Source of the DNA: JBNGDW01 sp049975325
GTDB taxonomy: Bacteria > Cloacimonadota > Cloacimonadia > JGIOTU-2 > JBNGDW01
Length of the DNA: 5,038 nt
Assembly: GCA_049975325.1 (NCBI GenBank)
Contig: JBNGDW010000097.1
Location: forward strand, 1 to 5,038
Direction: 5' to 3'
Shown here: in pieces, positions 1 through 5,038 of the stretch
How the letters are laid out: each line of letters opens with the position of its first letter
Position numbering within the stretch: position 1 is the stretch's first letter
Notes under the pieces: generated by a model
What the model was told of the DNA's origin: nothing
Seen by the model: the letters and a program-made list of their open reading frames with translations, nothing else
The model's database searches: none
Made by a program: the position numbers and the translations under genes

Positions 1-70
1 GACGACCTGGCTTTTTACCAAGAGGATACATAGTACTAAAAGTAAAGATTTGTTTATTCGCATGGAAGTC
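1..70 (-). other. Region downstream of btuD; possible start of another leftward gene
   Basis: No terminator-like hairpin is visible after the btuD stop, so the operon may continue to the left. On the minus strand an ATG at 31-29 opens a frame of 10 codons (MYPLGKKPGR) to the window edge. It lies 39 bases after btuD, and I see no Shine-Dalgarno sequence before it. Ten codons are too few to identify a product, so this is only a possible gene start. Confidence 0.15.
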
Positions 71-850
71 TCAATCACTAAAATAATTATATGCAATATT
101 AGGCTTGTGAGTAAATGGATTTTCTATAACTTTAATTGGCACATGGTATACACTGGACAGGATTTCTTCTTCAATTACGGCGGCTGTTTTATCGAAGCGA
201 ACCGCTTTGCCATTAGCAAGCAGGAGTATTTTATCGCAAAACTCTGCAGCAAGATTAATATTGTGTGATACTGCTATAACCGTTTTCCCTTTTTCTTTAT
301 TAAGTTTTTTTAAAAGAGAGAAGATTCTGATCTGATGATGGATATCCAGATGTGCTCCGGGTTCATCCAGCATCAGAATATTAGTATCTTGATTGAGGGT
401 TCGAGCAAGCATAACTAACTGCTGTTCACCACCGCTTATTTCTGAAATTCTGCGATTTGCAAGCAGCTCTATCTCCAATTCCTTGAGTACACTTCTTGTT
501 GCCTCTATATCAAGATGAGTAAAATTCTGCCAGAAACCTACATAAGGATATCTTCCCATCTGTACTATATCCTCGACAGTGAAATCAAATTCATAGTAAT
601 TTTGTTGAGCGACGACTGCTATCTTTTTTGCTAATTCTCGTTTTTTGTATGTACAAATTGGTTTGTCTTCAAGTAGGATTCTGCCCTGAATATTTCTCAG
701 AAATCCACTCAAGCATTTCAGCAAAGTTGATTTTCCCGCCCCATTCGGACCGATTATGCCTATAAAGTCATGCGGCTCGACAACAAAAGAGAGTTTTTCC
801 AAGGCAGAAACTTTTTCATATTGGAAAGAAAGAGATTCAACTTTAATCAT
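71..850 (-). CDS. btuD: Cobalamin ABC transporter, ATP-binding protein
   Basis: This is the cytoplasmic ATPase that powers corrinoid import through the BtuC-type permease encoded just upstream. The 259-residue product has a complete ABC nucleotide-binding domain: an aromatic Tyr11 in the A-loop position, Walker A GPNGAGKST (34-42), Q-loop glutamines near 82-83, signature ISGGE (138-142), Walker B ILMLDEP (158-164) and the H-loop His196 (AVSHN). The D-loop stretch reads DEPGAHLD, where the family usually has DEPTSHLD or DEPTNHLD. The frame stays open upstream to 982, but those 44 residues lie inside btuC and do not resemble an ABC domain. The ATG at 850 starts MIKVESLSF, a normal ABC N-terminus, 4 bases after the btuC stop and preceded by GAAAG. 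The cobalamin assignment comes from the riboswitch and from btuF; the domain alone would also fit a siderophore or heme importer. Confidence 0.92.
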   Translation of the reverse strand: MIKVESLSFQYEKVSALEKLSFVVEPHDFIGIIGPNGAGKSTLLKCLSGFLRNIQGRILLEDKPICTYKKRELAKKIAVVAQQNYYEFDFTVEDIVQMGRYPYVGFWQNFTHLDIEATRSVLKELEIELLANRRISEISGGEQQLVMLARTLNQDTNILMLDEPGAHLDIHHQIRIFSLLKKLNKEKGKTVIAVSHNINLAAEFCDKILLLANGKAVRFDKTAAVIEEEILSSVYHVPIKVIENPFTHKPNIAYNYFSD

Positions 851-854
851 ACTT

Positions 855-1826
855 TCATCTATTCTTCCGTAATAGATACACAAAAAATGGGGCTCCAAAA
901 ATAGCAGTAATAACCCCGACTGGCAGTTCAATAACCAGAATTGAGCGAGCAATTGTATCACAAAACACGAGAAAGGTAGCACCTAATATACCCGAAAGAG
1001 CCAGCAGGTATCGGTTGTTAGGTCCGATAATCATCCTACAAATATGGGGAATGATAAGCCCCACAAAACCGATAATTCCAGTAAATGCAACCACTATGCC
1101 TACTAATAATGAAGAAAGAACAAAGAGTGTTTTCCTGGTACGCTGCACATCGATTCCCATACTATCGGCTGTGTAGTCACCTAAGGAGAGAATATTTATG
1201 CGGAGAGCAAAGATGTTTAATATGACAACACCAATCAGTGAGACACCCAGAAGAATCCATAGTAAGTAGAGGTTTTGGCTTGAAAAGATATAGCCAAGAT
1301 TTCCCATCAAGATGGCAAAGATTTGTCCTAACTCTTGCTGGAATATGCTCATAATAAGTGAAATAATGGCGGAGAAGAAAAGGCTTACTATAATTCCTGC
1401 AAGAATTAGTCGCGTTCGTTCTATGAAATGATCTTTCTGGGCAAGATTCCAGACCAGGACAATGGTAAAAAGCGCCCCCAAAAAGCCAAAGAGAGGCATT
1501 AAAAACACCTGCCTTAATACAAGAGCAATAATGCTGCCCAGCGCAGCTCCAGAGGAAATACCAAGGAGATAGGGCTCAGCCAATGGATTGTTAAGCATTC
1601 CCTGTAAAACCCCACCAGTTGTAGCAAGCACAAGGCCGGTAATAAGACCAAGTATGATTCTTGGAATACGAATCTTGAAAAGAATCTGTCTTCCCGCATC
1701 AGAAAGAGAAAATAAATTTATATCAGCCGCTCCCGTGTTCAATGCAAAAAGGATAACACCAAAAAGCAATACAGTTGCTATTGTAAAACTCGTTGCTTTT
1801 TTGGACGAGATTGGTGTGCGTTTCAT
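855..1826 (-). CDS. btuC: Cobalamin ABC transporter, FecCD-family permease
   Basis: This is the inner-membrane channel subunit, expected to work as a dimer that docks the BtuF-like binding protein outside and two BtuD ATPases inside. The 323-residue product is full length for the FecCD family and is mostly hydrophobic, with roughly nine to ten membrane segments. Family hallmarks are RIPRIILGLITG (53-64), the stretch LQGMLNNPLAEPYLLG (74-89) followed by ISSGA, GIIGFVGLIIPHICR (250-264, the ATPase-coupling region) and LPVGVITAIFGAPFF (301-315). It starts with MKRTPISSKK and a first membrane helix at about 14-31. The start codon overlaps the btuF stop in an ATGA arrangement, so translation is probably coupled to btuF. 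Substrate is inferred from the riboswitch-controlled operon. Confidence 0.94.
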   Translation of the reverse strand: MKRTPISSKKATSFTIATVLLFGVILFALNTGAADINLFSLSDAGRQILFKIRIPRIILGLITGLVLATTGGVLQGMLNNPLAEPYLLGISSGAALGSIIALVLRQVFLMPLFGFLGALFTIVLVWNLAQKDHFIERTRLILAGIIVSLFFSAIISLIMSIFQQELGQIFAILMGNLGYIFSSQNLYLLWILLGVSLIGVVILNIFALRINILSLGDYTADSMGIDVQRTRKTLFVLSSLLVGIVVAFTGIIGFVGLIIPHICRMIIGPNNRYLLALSGILGATFLVFCDTIARSILVIELPVGVITAIFGAPFFVYLLRKNR

Positions 1827-2668
1827 TTATAATCTTGAAATATTTGCGAAAGTATCCTTATTCCATGAATAGAACGGGGTCCAGCACGAACAATAAGTTC
1901 CATATCAAAGTCCTCTTGAGTATAGATTCTGCCATTCTGTACCGCTCCGATTTGTTCCCATCCAGCCCTTTGCATAATATCCTTTTTTGTTATACCAGGG
2001 TATGTTACTATAATGATATCAGGGTCTCGTGCTACAACACTTTCTGGGGTTACACGGCAGTACTCACGAGGAAGCTCAGGAAAGATATTCTTCCCACCAC
2101 TCTTATGAATCAGATCTCCTATAAAGGAATTGGAAGAGACCGTCATAAGTGGATTATTATAAATCTCGACATAAACTTTCGGTGTTTTAACAGGCTTGGC
2201 AATGGTGGAAAGGGTGGTGCGAAACTCTTGTATAAGCACTTCAGCTTCTTTTGATTTGCCTATCAAGTTGCCTATTTCTTTAATGACATTAAGCAGTTCT
2301 TCAATACTTTGTGGGTAAAATTGGTACACAGTGAGTCCAAGCTTTTTCAGGTTATTCCTTACAATCTCTTGTTCAAGGGCTGATACAAAGACAATATCAG
2401 GTTCGAGTGACACAATTGCCTCAATATTTGGCGAGCTGAAACTCCCCACTTTTGGTTTTTTTTGTAAGGAGGACGGGAAATCACATTCATTGGTAAGGGC
2501 AACGATATTTTTTTCTCCTCCGAGAGCAGAGATGATCTCAGCAATCTCAGGTGAGAGCACTACAATTTTAGGCTTAACTCCCTCGGATACAGAATTTCCT
2601 GCATCACATCCTGCTAAAAAGAACCCCCCAATAAAAATGCATATACAGCTAATAAAAACCTTTTTCAT
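1823..2668 (-). CDS. btuF: Cobalamin-binding lipoprotein of ABC transporter
   Basis: This is the substrate-binding protein that captures corrinoid outside the inner membrane and delivers it to BtuC. The 281-residue product begins with a lipoprotein signal: Lys2-Lys3, a hydrophobic core, and the lipobox LAGC with Cys21 as the lipidation site. The mature part is a Peripla_BP_2 (helical-backbone) protein. KIVVLSPEIAEIISALGG (34-51) and TNECDFP (59-65) match the BtuF pattern in which a CDYP-like motif follows the first strand, and VGSFSSPNIEAIVSLEPDIV (74-93) is the typical next block. The C-terminal lobe has the GDLIHKSGGKNIF and DPDIIIV stretches (184-196, 215-221). The start is set by GAGGA at 2679-2675, six bases before ATG, with the lipoprotein signal immediately after. 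It is the first gene after the riboswitch and terminator. Tethering by a lipid anchor, rather than free in the periplasm as in E. coli, is common in many bacteria. Confidence 0.93.
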   Translation of the reverse strand: MKKVFISCICIFIGGFFLAGCDAGNSVSEGVKPKIVVLSPEIAEIISALGGEKNIVALTNECDFPSSLQKKPKVGSFSSPNIEAIVSLEPDIVFVSALEQEIVRNNLKKLGLTVYQFYPQSIEELLNVIKEIGNLIGKSKEAEVLIQEFRTTLSTIAKPVKTPKVYVEIYNNPLMTVSSNSFIGDLIHKSGGKNIFPELPREYCRVTPESVVARDPDIIIVTYPGITKKDIMQRAGWEQIGAVQNGRIYTQEDFDMELIVRAGPRSIHGIRILSQIFQDYK

Positions 2669-2726
2669 TATTTATCCTCAAACATATCTAAGTATTAAAA
2701 AAATTTATCTTCTGAATACCTGTACC

Positions 2727-2780
2727 AATAAAAAAGAACCCAATTTCATCCTTCAGAAGCAGGCTAAGGTAAAATTGGGT
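2727..2780 (-). terminator. Riboswitch-controlled intrinsic terminator before btuF
   Basis: Read on the minus strand, ACCCAATTT (2780-2772) pairs perfectly with AAATTGGGT (2746-2738). An inner CCTT/AAGG pairing extends the hairpin, and a U-rich run TCTTTTTTATT (2737-2727) follows directly. It lies between the aptamer and the btuF ribosome site, where a transcription-attenuating expression platform is expected. The perfect 9-bp arm plus U-run makes the call strong; that it responds to cobalamin is inferred. Confidence 0.85.
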
Positions 2781-2804
2781 CTTATAAAATTATTAGGCCC
2801 CAAT
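2774..2804 (-). promoter_or_regulatory. Candidate antiterminator hairpin
   Basis: On the minus strand ATTGGG (2804-2799) can pair with CCCAAT (2779-2774). These bases are the 5' arm of the terminator, so this 6-bp hairpin (19-base loop) and the terminator cannot form together. It would allow read-through into btuFCD when the aptamer is empty. The complementarity is visible; how cobalamin binding would favour the terminator over this pairing is not resolved from the sequence. Confidence 0.45.
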
Positions 2805-2831
2805 CCCTTCGACCGCGAGACGAGAGTCATA

Positions 2832-3092
2832 TTTGCAGGGCAGGTTTCCTGGCTTGCAGCAAGACAGTAGAAAAAGCCTTCCCATCACACATCAGTCTTG
2901 CATAGATGTGCAACAGTGACTTTTTCTGTAAAGAGGTATACCTCTTTAACGCTGCTTACAGTGGCGGTGACCGCTCCCGACTTCATCCAGAGCCTATCCG
3001 CCAGATGGCGAATAACTCTGGCATTCCGGGATTCCCTTTTTGTAACACAGTCAACCCTAGGACAAGATAGGGCTGGCAAAACACCCTGCAAA
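2832..3092 (-). promoter_or_regulatory. Cobalamin riboswitch aptamer
   Basis: This is an RNA sensor of a cobalamin coenzyme in the leader of btuFCD. Read on the minus strand, the ends form a perfect 9-bp P1: TTTGCAGGG (3092-3084) with CCCTGCAAA (2840-2832). The B12 box GCCAGGAAACCTGCC sits at 2853-2839 and the conserved GCCACTG at 2965-2959. GGGAA followed by TCCCG pairs with CGGGA to form P4. Other arms are CCCTA/TAGGG (3072-3055), an 8-bp hairpin with a UAUA loop (2948-2929) and CACATC/GATGTG (2910-2888). The more than 100 bases between GCCACTG and the B12 box leave room for the P7-P12 peripheral arms typical of class I, adenosylcobalamin-type aptamers; the exact ligand is inferred. At about 261 bases it is longer than usual, partly because of an enlarged P4 arm (2987-3021). 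Confidence 0.95.
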
Positions 3093-3116
3093 CACACACT
3101 ATTTATTTTTAACCAA

Positions 3117-3145
3117 AAAAGAGGAGAGAAAAAAATATTTGTCAA
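3117..3145 (-). promoter_or_regulatory. Candidate promoter for riboswitch and btuFCD
   Basis: On the minus strand a perfect -35 box TTGACA (3145-3140) is followed, after 17 bases, by TCTTTT (3122-3117), a poor -10 match (3 of 6). Its position, about 25 bases before the aptamer P1 stem, is right for a start near 3110. The weak -10 and the A/T-rich surroundings keep confidence modest. Confidence 0.4.
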
Positions 3146-3239
3146 TTTTTCTGAATTTTTAGTTCCATTAATCAATACTATAAAGGAGAATTTTTACTAT
3201 TATTACTAAATTTTTTCTTTACGGACTTAGTAAAATTAC

Positions 3240-3289
3240 TTGACATAGAAATCTTGACACGAAAATCTTTGTTGACAAAAGAAAGAATC
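3240..3289 (+). repeat. Three imperfect TTGACA-led repeats
   Basis: TTGACATAGAAATC (3240-3253) is followed with no gap by TTGACACGAAAATC (3254-3267). After a 4-base spacer TTTG comes a longer form, TTGACAAAAGAAAGAATC (3272-3289). The first two copies differ at three positions. Each copy carries a consensus -35 hexamer facing the TerB-like gene, but no good -10 sits 16-18 bases after any of them. They could be a local duplication or protein-binding sites. Confidence 0.5.
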
Positions 3290-3298
3290 AAAAAAGTA

Positions 3299-3325
3299 AC
3301 ACAAAGCCCTCAAAGAACACAAAGA
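3299..3325 (+). repeat. 9-base-period CAAAG tandem repeat
   Basis: Three consecutive 9-mers, ACACAAAGC, CCTCAAAGA and ACACAAAGA, place CAAAG at 3302, 3311 and 3320, exactly nine bases apart. Similar ACACAAAG-type spacers occur between genes in various environmental bacteria, so this may be one copy of a dispersed family; that is from general recall and cannot be tested from this window. Confidence 0.5.
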
Positions 3326-3345
3326 AAAAATAAGAAATGGTGACT

Positions 3346-3386
3346 GGGAGAAAGGGTGAAAAGGAGAAATTGAGAAGCGGGAGGAG
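3346..3386 (+). repeat. Purine-rich tract with loose 9-base periodicity
   Basis: The plus strand is almost all A and G here, with only four T and one C. It can be read as degenerate 9-mers (GGGAGAAAG, GGTGAAAAG, GAGAAATTG, AGAAGCGGG). It follows the CAAAG repeat closely and may be part of the same element. It encodes nothing visible; the GGAG stretches are not placed before any start codon. Confidence 0.4.
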
Positions 3387-3472
3387 CTGAGATTTGATAT
3401 CTTATAATCCATGTTTATTATTAATTATTCATTGCTTTTTGCTGTAATCTTTTAATTTGCAATACATTTATC

Positions 3473-3502
3473 TTGACGACATTCTGTAGTTGTTTCTATT
3501 TT
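3473..3502 (+). promoter_or_regulatory. Candidate promoter for the TerB-like gene
   Basis: TTGACG (3473-3478, five of six to the -35 consensus) is followed after 18 bases by TATTTT (3497-3502, four of six to the -10). A start near 3509 would give an untranslated leader of under 20 bases before the ATG at 3527. This is plausible but not strong. Confidence 0.4.
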
Positions 3503-3526
3503 TACTTATAAAAAGAAGAAAGTAAG

Positions 3527-3991
3527 ATGAAACGATCGCTAAGAGGTATTTTAGGTAGGTTAAAACCAGAACAGGAGCAGTCTGAAGAGAGGGTTGAGAG
3601 ACGCATTCAGATTGCTGCCTGCGTATTGCTTGTCGAGCTTGCCGGGTCAGACGAGGAATTTACGGACGAGGAACGAGAACGGATTATAGAAATACTCAAA
3701 GAGCAGTTTGATCTTTCAGATGAGGAAGTTAGGGAGCTTATTGACACTGCTCAGCAGGCTCGGAAAGAGAGCGTTGATCTCTGGCAATTTACAAATCTAA
3801 TCAACCAGAATTTTTCCGAAAAAGAAAAAATTGACATAGTAGAAAATGCATGGCGGGTTGTTTACGCAGATGGAAAATTGAGTCATCATGAAGATTATGT
3901 GATTCATAAGATTTCAAATTTACTCAGATTAAGTCATACAGATTTAATCAATGCAAAGCTTCGGGTAGGTGAAAATGAAAAAAGAGATTAA
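3527..3991 (+). CDS. TerB-like protein
   Basis: The 154-residue product is soluble, very acidic-helical and lacks a signal or membrane segment, so it should be cytoplasmic. After a basic N-terminus (1-27) it shows the TerB fold pattern of two related helical halves. The first is ACVLLVELAGSDEEFTDEER (31-50) and the second is VVYADGKLSHHED (111-123); each has a small residue then an acidic turn followed by an acidic helix start, as in TerB/DUF533-like proteins. These acidic turns are thought to bind metal in the tellurite-resistance TerB, but many TerB-like proteins have no tellurite role and none should be assumed here. The ATG is preceded by GAAG/AAAG-type purines rather than a strong Shine-Dalgarno. 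The 3' end overlaps the next gene by 17 bases, so the two are probably co-translated and functionally linked. Confidence 0.8.
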   Translation: MKRSLRGILGRLKPEQEQSEERVERRIQIAACVLLVELAGSDEEFTDEERERIIEILKEQFDLSDEEVRELIDTAQQARKESVDLWQFTNLINQNFSEKEKIDIVENAWRVVYADGKLSHHEDYVIHKISNLLRLSHTDLINAKLRVGENEKRD

Positions 3992-4523
3992 GGAACTTTG
4001 GCCAGAATTAGAATGGATAGAGGACGCAGATTTACGAGAAAAAGTTGCTGCAACATGGGAGCTTGCACTTAAAAAGAGTGTCCTAACTATCCAAGACCTT
4101 GAAAAAATCCCCTTTACTCTTCTGGTAAAAAACTGTAAGGTGAGTTTTATGGCTCACAAAAGAGCGGTAGTCCATATTGCATTTCAGTCAGCTAAGGTTA
4201 TGAAAGAGTTTTTTGGGGAAAATCTGCCTCTCAACCTTGATGTGGTTGTGGCTGGAGCAATTCTTGCTGATGTTGGAAAACTGCTCGAATATGAAAAAGA
4301 GGGTGATTCTATCCGCTTTAGCAAATCTGGCCAGTTACTTCGGCATGCATTTACAGGTGTTTCACTTGCGCAAGCCTGCGACGTGCCTGATGAGGTCTGC
4401 CATGTAATAGCCGTCCATTCAAGAGAAGGAGATACATTTAAACGAACTACTGAAGGATTGATTGTCCATCATGCAGATTTTATGGCATATCTCCCATTTA
4501 AAAATCTAGAAAGATTGGCATAA
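3975..4523 (+). CDS. HD-superfamily protein with degenerate HD site
   Basis: The 182-residue cytoplasmic product resembles small HD/HDIG phosphohydrolases, which bind metals through H...HD...D residues and cleave phosphoester bonds. After a helical N-terminal part (1-55), VVHIAFQSAKVM supplies the first His (67). AGAILADVGKLLEYE (93-107) is the block that normally reads LLHDIGK. LRHAFTGVSLA (122-132), VIAVHSREGD (144-153) and IVHHADF (163-169) supply later histidines and an Asp. The HD doublet is Ala98-Asp99, so one usual metal ligand is missing. The protein may be inactive, use another ligand, or bind a nucleotide without cleaving it. I chose ATG 3975, because AGG at 3967-3969 sits five bases before it; an in-frame GTG at 3969 would add two residues but has a poorer ribosome site. 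It overlaps the TerB-like gene by 17 bases. Substrate unknown. Confidence 0.8.
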   Translation: MKKEIKELWPELEWIEDADLREKVAATWELALKKSVLTIQDLEKIPFTLLVKNCKVSFMAHKRAVVHIAFQSAKVMKEFFGENLPLNLDVVVAGAILADVGKLLEYEKEGDSIRFSKSGQLLRHAFTGVSLAQACDVPDEVCHVIAVHSREGDTFKRTTEGLIVHHADFMAYLPFKNLERLA

Positions 4524-4536
4524 AGGATTTTAGGGT

Positions 4537-4555
4537 GTGGCAACCAGGCTGCCAC
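4537..4555. repeat. Small inverted repeat after the HD-like gene
   Basis: GTGGCA (4537-4542) and TGCCAC (4550-4555) can form a 6-bp hairpin with a 7-base loop, 13 bases after the HD-like stop. It has no following T-run, so it is at best a weak terminator or an RNA-stabilising hairpin. The rest of the gap to 4638 is A/T-rich, with GTTAT/ATAAC (4563-4577) and two TTATCC copies; I see no convincing promoter there. Confidence 0.35.
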
Positions 4556-4638
4556 TATAGAGGTTATATATCATAACTTATCCATAAATTATCCTATCTA
4601 AAATAAGCAGGATTTTTTACCACTAATTTTTTACTATT

Positions 4639-5038
4639 ATGACAAAGCATTTACCGCGTAGTGTATTGATCCTGATTCTCTTTTTAGGCATCAGTATTCT
4701 TTCTTATGCGGATTCACCCTTTTCAGAGGACTATTTTTCCGCAAGCCATATCTTACAGACAAATCTGTATCTATCCATTGCATTTCAAGCCGGAGATGAA
4801 AAGATAGCTGACAAAATTTTTACCCATTTTACTGATATAACACAAGAGGTAAACCGTGATGTGGGATTCTATGATGTTCCCCAGATTAAATTGATCTTAG
4901 CACACAATGAAAGAGAATTTGAGGATTATATTTCTCAATTTAACGCCTTGCCAGAGACAAGTGCAGCAGTCTCCTTACCTGCCTACAATCTCATAATCAT
5001 AAAAAATCCCAGAGACTTGCAGGTTTATACACCCCCAG
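4639..5038 (+). CDS. Secreted protein, peptidase MA-like start (partial, runs off the window)
   Basis: The frame stays open for 133 codons to the right edge, so only the N-terminus is present. Residues 1-24 form a Sec signal peptide: Lys3 and Arg7, a hydrophobic core VLILILFLGISIL, and a likely cleavage SYA|DS after Ala24. The mature part begins with helix-forming sequence (about 35-76) and then QIKLILAHNEREFEDYI (81-97) and YNLIIIKNP (116-124). This strand pattern, a 'variable-hydrophobic-strand, NEREF' block followed by a second strand, resembles the region before the zinc site in peptidase MA-like metallohydrolases. The HExxH motif that would prove it lies beyond the window, so the family call is tentative. 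An in-frame TAA at 4624 means ATG 4639 is the first usable ATG, but there is no good Shine-Dalgarno (nearest AGGA is about 25 bases upstream). It probably has its own transcript or loose linkage with the HD-like gene. Confidence 0.7.
   Translation, partial: MTKHLPRSVLILILFLGISILSYADSPFSEDYFSASHILQTNLYLSIAFQAGDEKIADKIFTHFTDITQEVNRDVGFYDVPQIKLILAHNEREFEDYISQFNALPETSAAVSLPAYNLIIIKNPRDLQVYTPP

Larger units (their letters stand above)
3093..3526. other. Gene-free divergent intergenic spacer
   Basis: Between the aptamer and the TerB-like gene I see no credible coding frame: no open frame here combines a ribosome site with a recognisable protein. The stretch holds promoter candidates facing both ways, long A/T tracts, a set of three TTGACA-led repeats, a 9-base-period CAAAG repeat and a purine-rich tract, listed separately. 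An inverted repeat TTACTAA/TTAGTAA (3203-3209, 3227-3233) is also present with no clear role. No tRNA or rRNA was recognised. Confidence 0.7.

Noticed and set aside
851..982. 44-residue N-terminal extension of the btuD frame into btuC
   Set aside because: It overlaps the intact, conserved btuC C-terminus, has no ABC similarity, and a normal start exists at 850.
1793..2254. 153-codon plus-strand frame opposite btuF/btuC
   Set aside because: It is antisense to two well-supported genes and no domain is seen.
2331..2870. 179-codon plus-strand frame opposite btuF and the leader
   Set aside because: It is antisense to btuF and the terminator, has low-complexity composition and no recognisable domain; a shadow frame.
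2885..3209. Open frames of about 100 codons on both strands across the riboswitch
   Set aside because: They cover the conserved structured RNA, lack ribosome sites and show no protein family features.
3203..3233. TTACTAA/TTAGTAA inverted repeat as a terminator or operator
   Set aside because: A 7-bp A/T-rich stem with a 17-base loop and no U-run is weak and easily arises by chance here.
3240..3325. CRISPR array
   Set aside because: Repeats are too short (9-14 bases), imperfect and directly adjacent, with no regular unique spacers and no cas genes.
4599..4604. TAAAAT as the -10 of a promoter for the secreted-protein gene
   Set aside because: No acceptable -35 lies 16-18 bases upstream; the match is expected by chance in A/T-rich DNA.

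Overview
The window carries a leftward vitamin B12 uptake operon (btuF-btuC-btuD), with a cobalamin riboswitch and an intrinsic terminator in its leader. It is separated by a gene-free spacer of about 430 bases from a rightward set of genes: a TerB-like protein, an HD-domain relative, and the start of a secreted protein cut by the window edge. The DNA is AT-rich with long A/T tracts between genes. An anaerobic or environmental bacterium is plausible (an anammox-type planctomycete or a Desulfobacterota-like lineage are guesses only); nothing here fixes the phylum.

Left half (71-3145, minus strand): a candidate promoter near 3117-3145 would start a leader holding a large cobalamin aptamer (2832-3092). 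Its two ends close with a perfect 9-bp P1 stem, and it contains the B12 box and the GCCACTG element. About 50 bases downstream is a terminator hairpin with a U-run, overlapped by a candidate antiterminator. Next come a lipoprotein binding protein (btuF), the FecCD-type permease (btuC, start overlapping the btuF stop by 4 bases) and the ATPase (btuD, 4 bases after btuC). The expected logic is that high cobalamin folds the aptamer and stops transcription before btuF, while low cobalamin lets the whole transporter be made. The ABC transporter takes corrinoid across the inner membrane. No outer-membrane receptor is in the window.

Middle (3093-3526): no gene. It holds promoter candidates for both directions, three TTGACA-led repeats, a 9-base-period CAAAG repeat and a purine-rich tract.

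Right half (3527-5038, plus strand): a TerB-fold protein overlaps by 17 bases an HD-superfamily protein whose HD doublet reads Ala-Asp, suggesting lost or altered metal-dependent hydrolase activity. After a 115-base gap comes the N-terminal 133 codons of an exported protein that resembles the start of peptidase MA-like proteins.

The most noteworthy points are the enlarged P4 arm of the riboswitch, the degenerate HD site in a TerB-coupled gene, and the layered repeats in the spacer. I see no clearly new multi-gene system.
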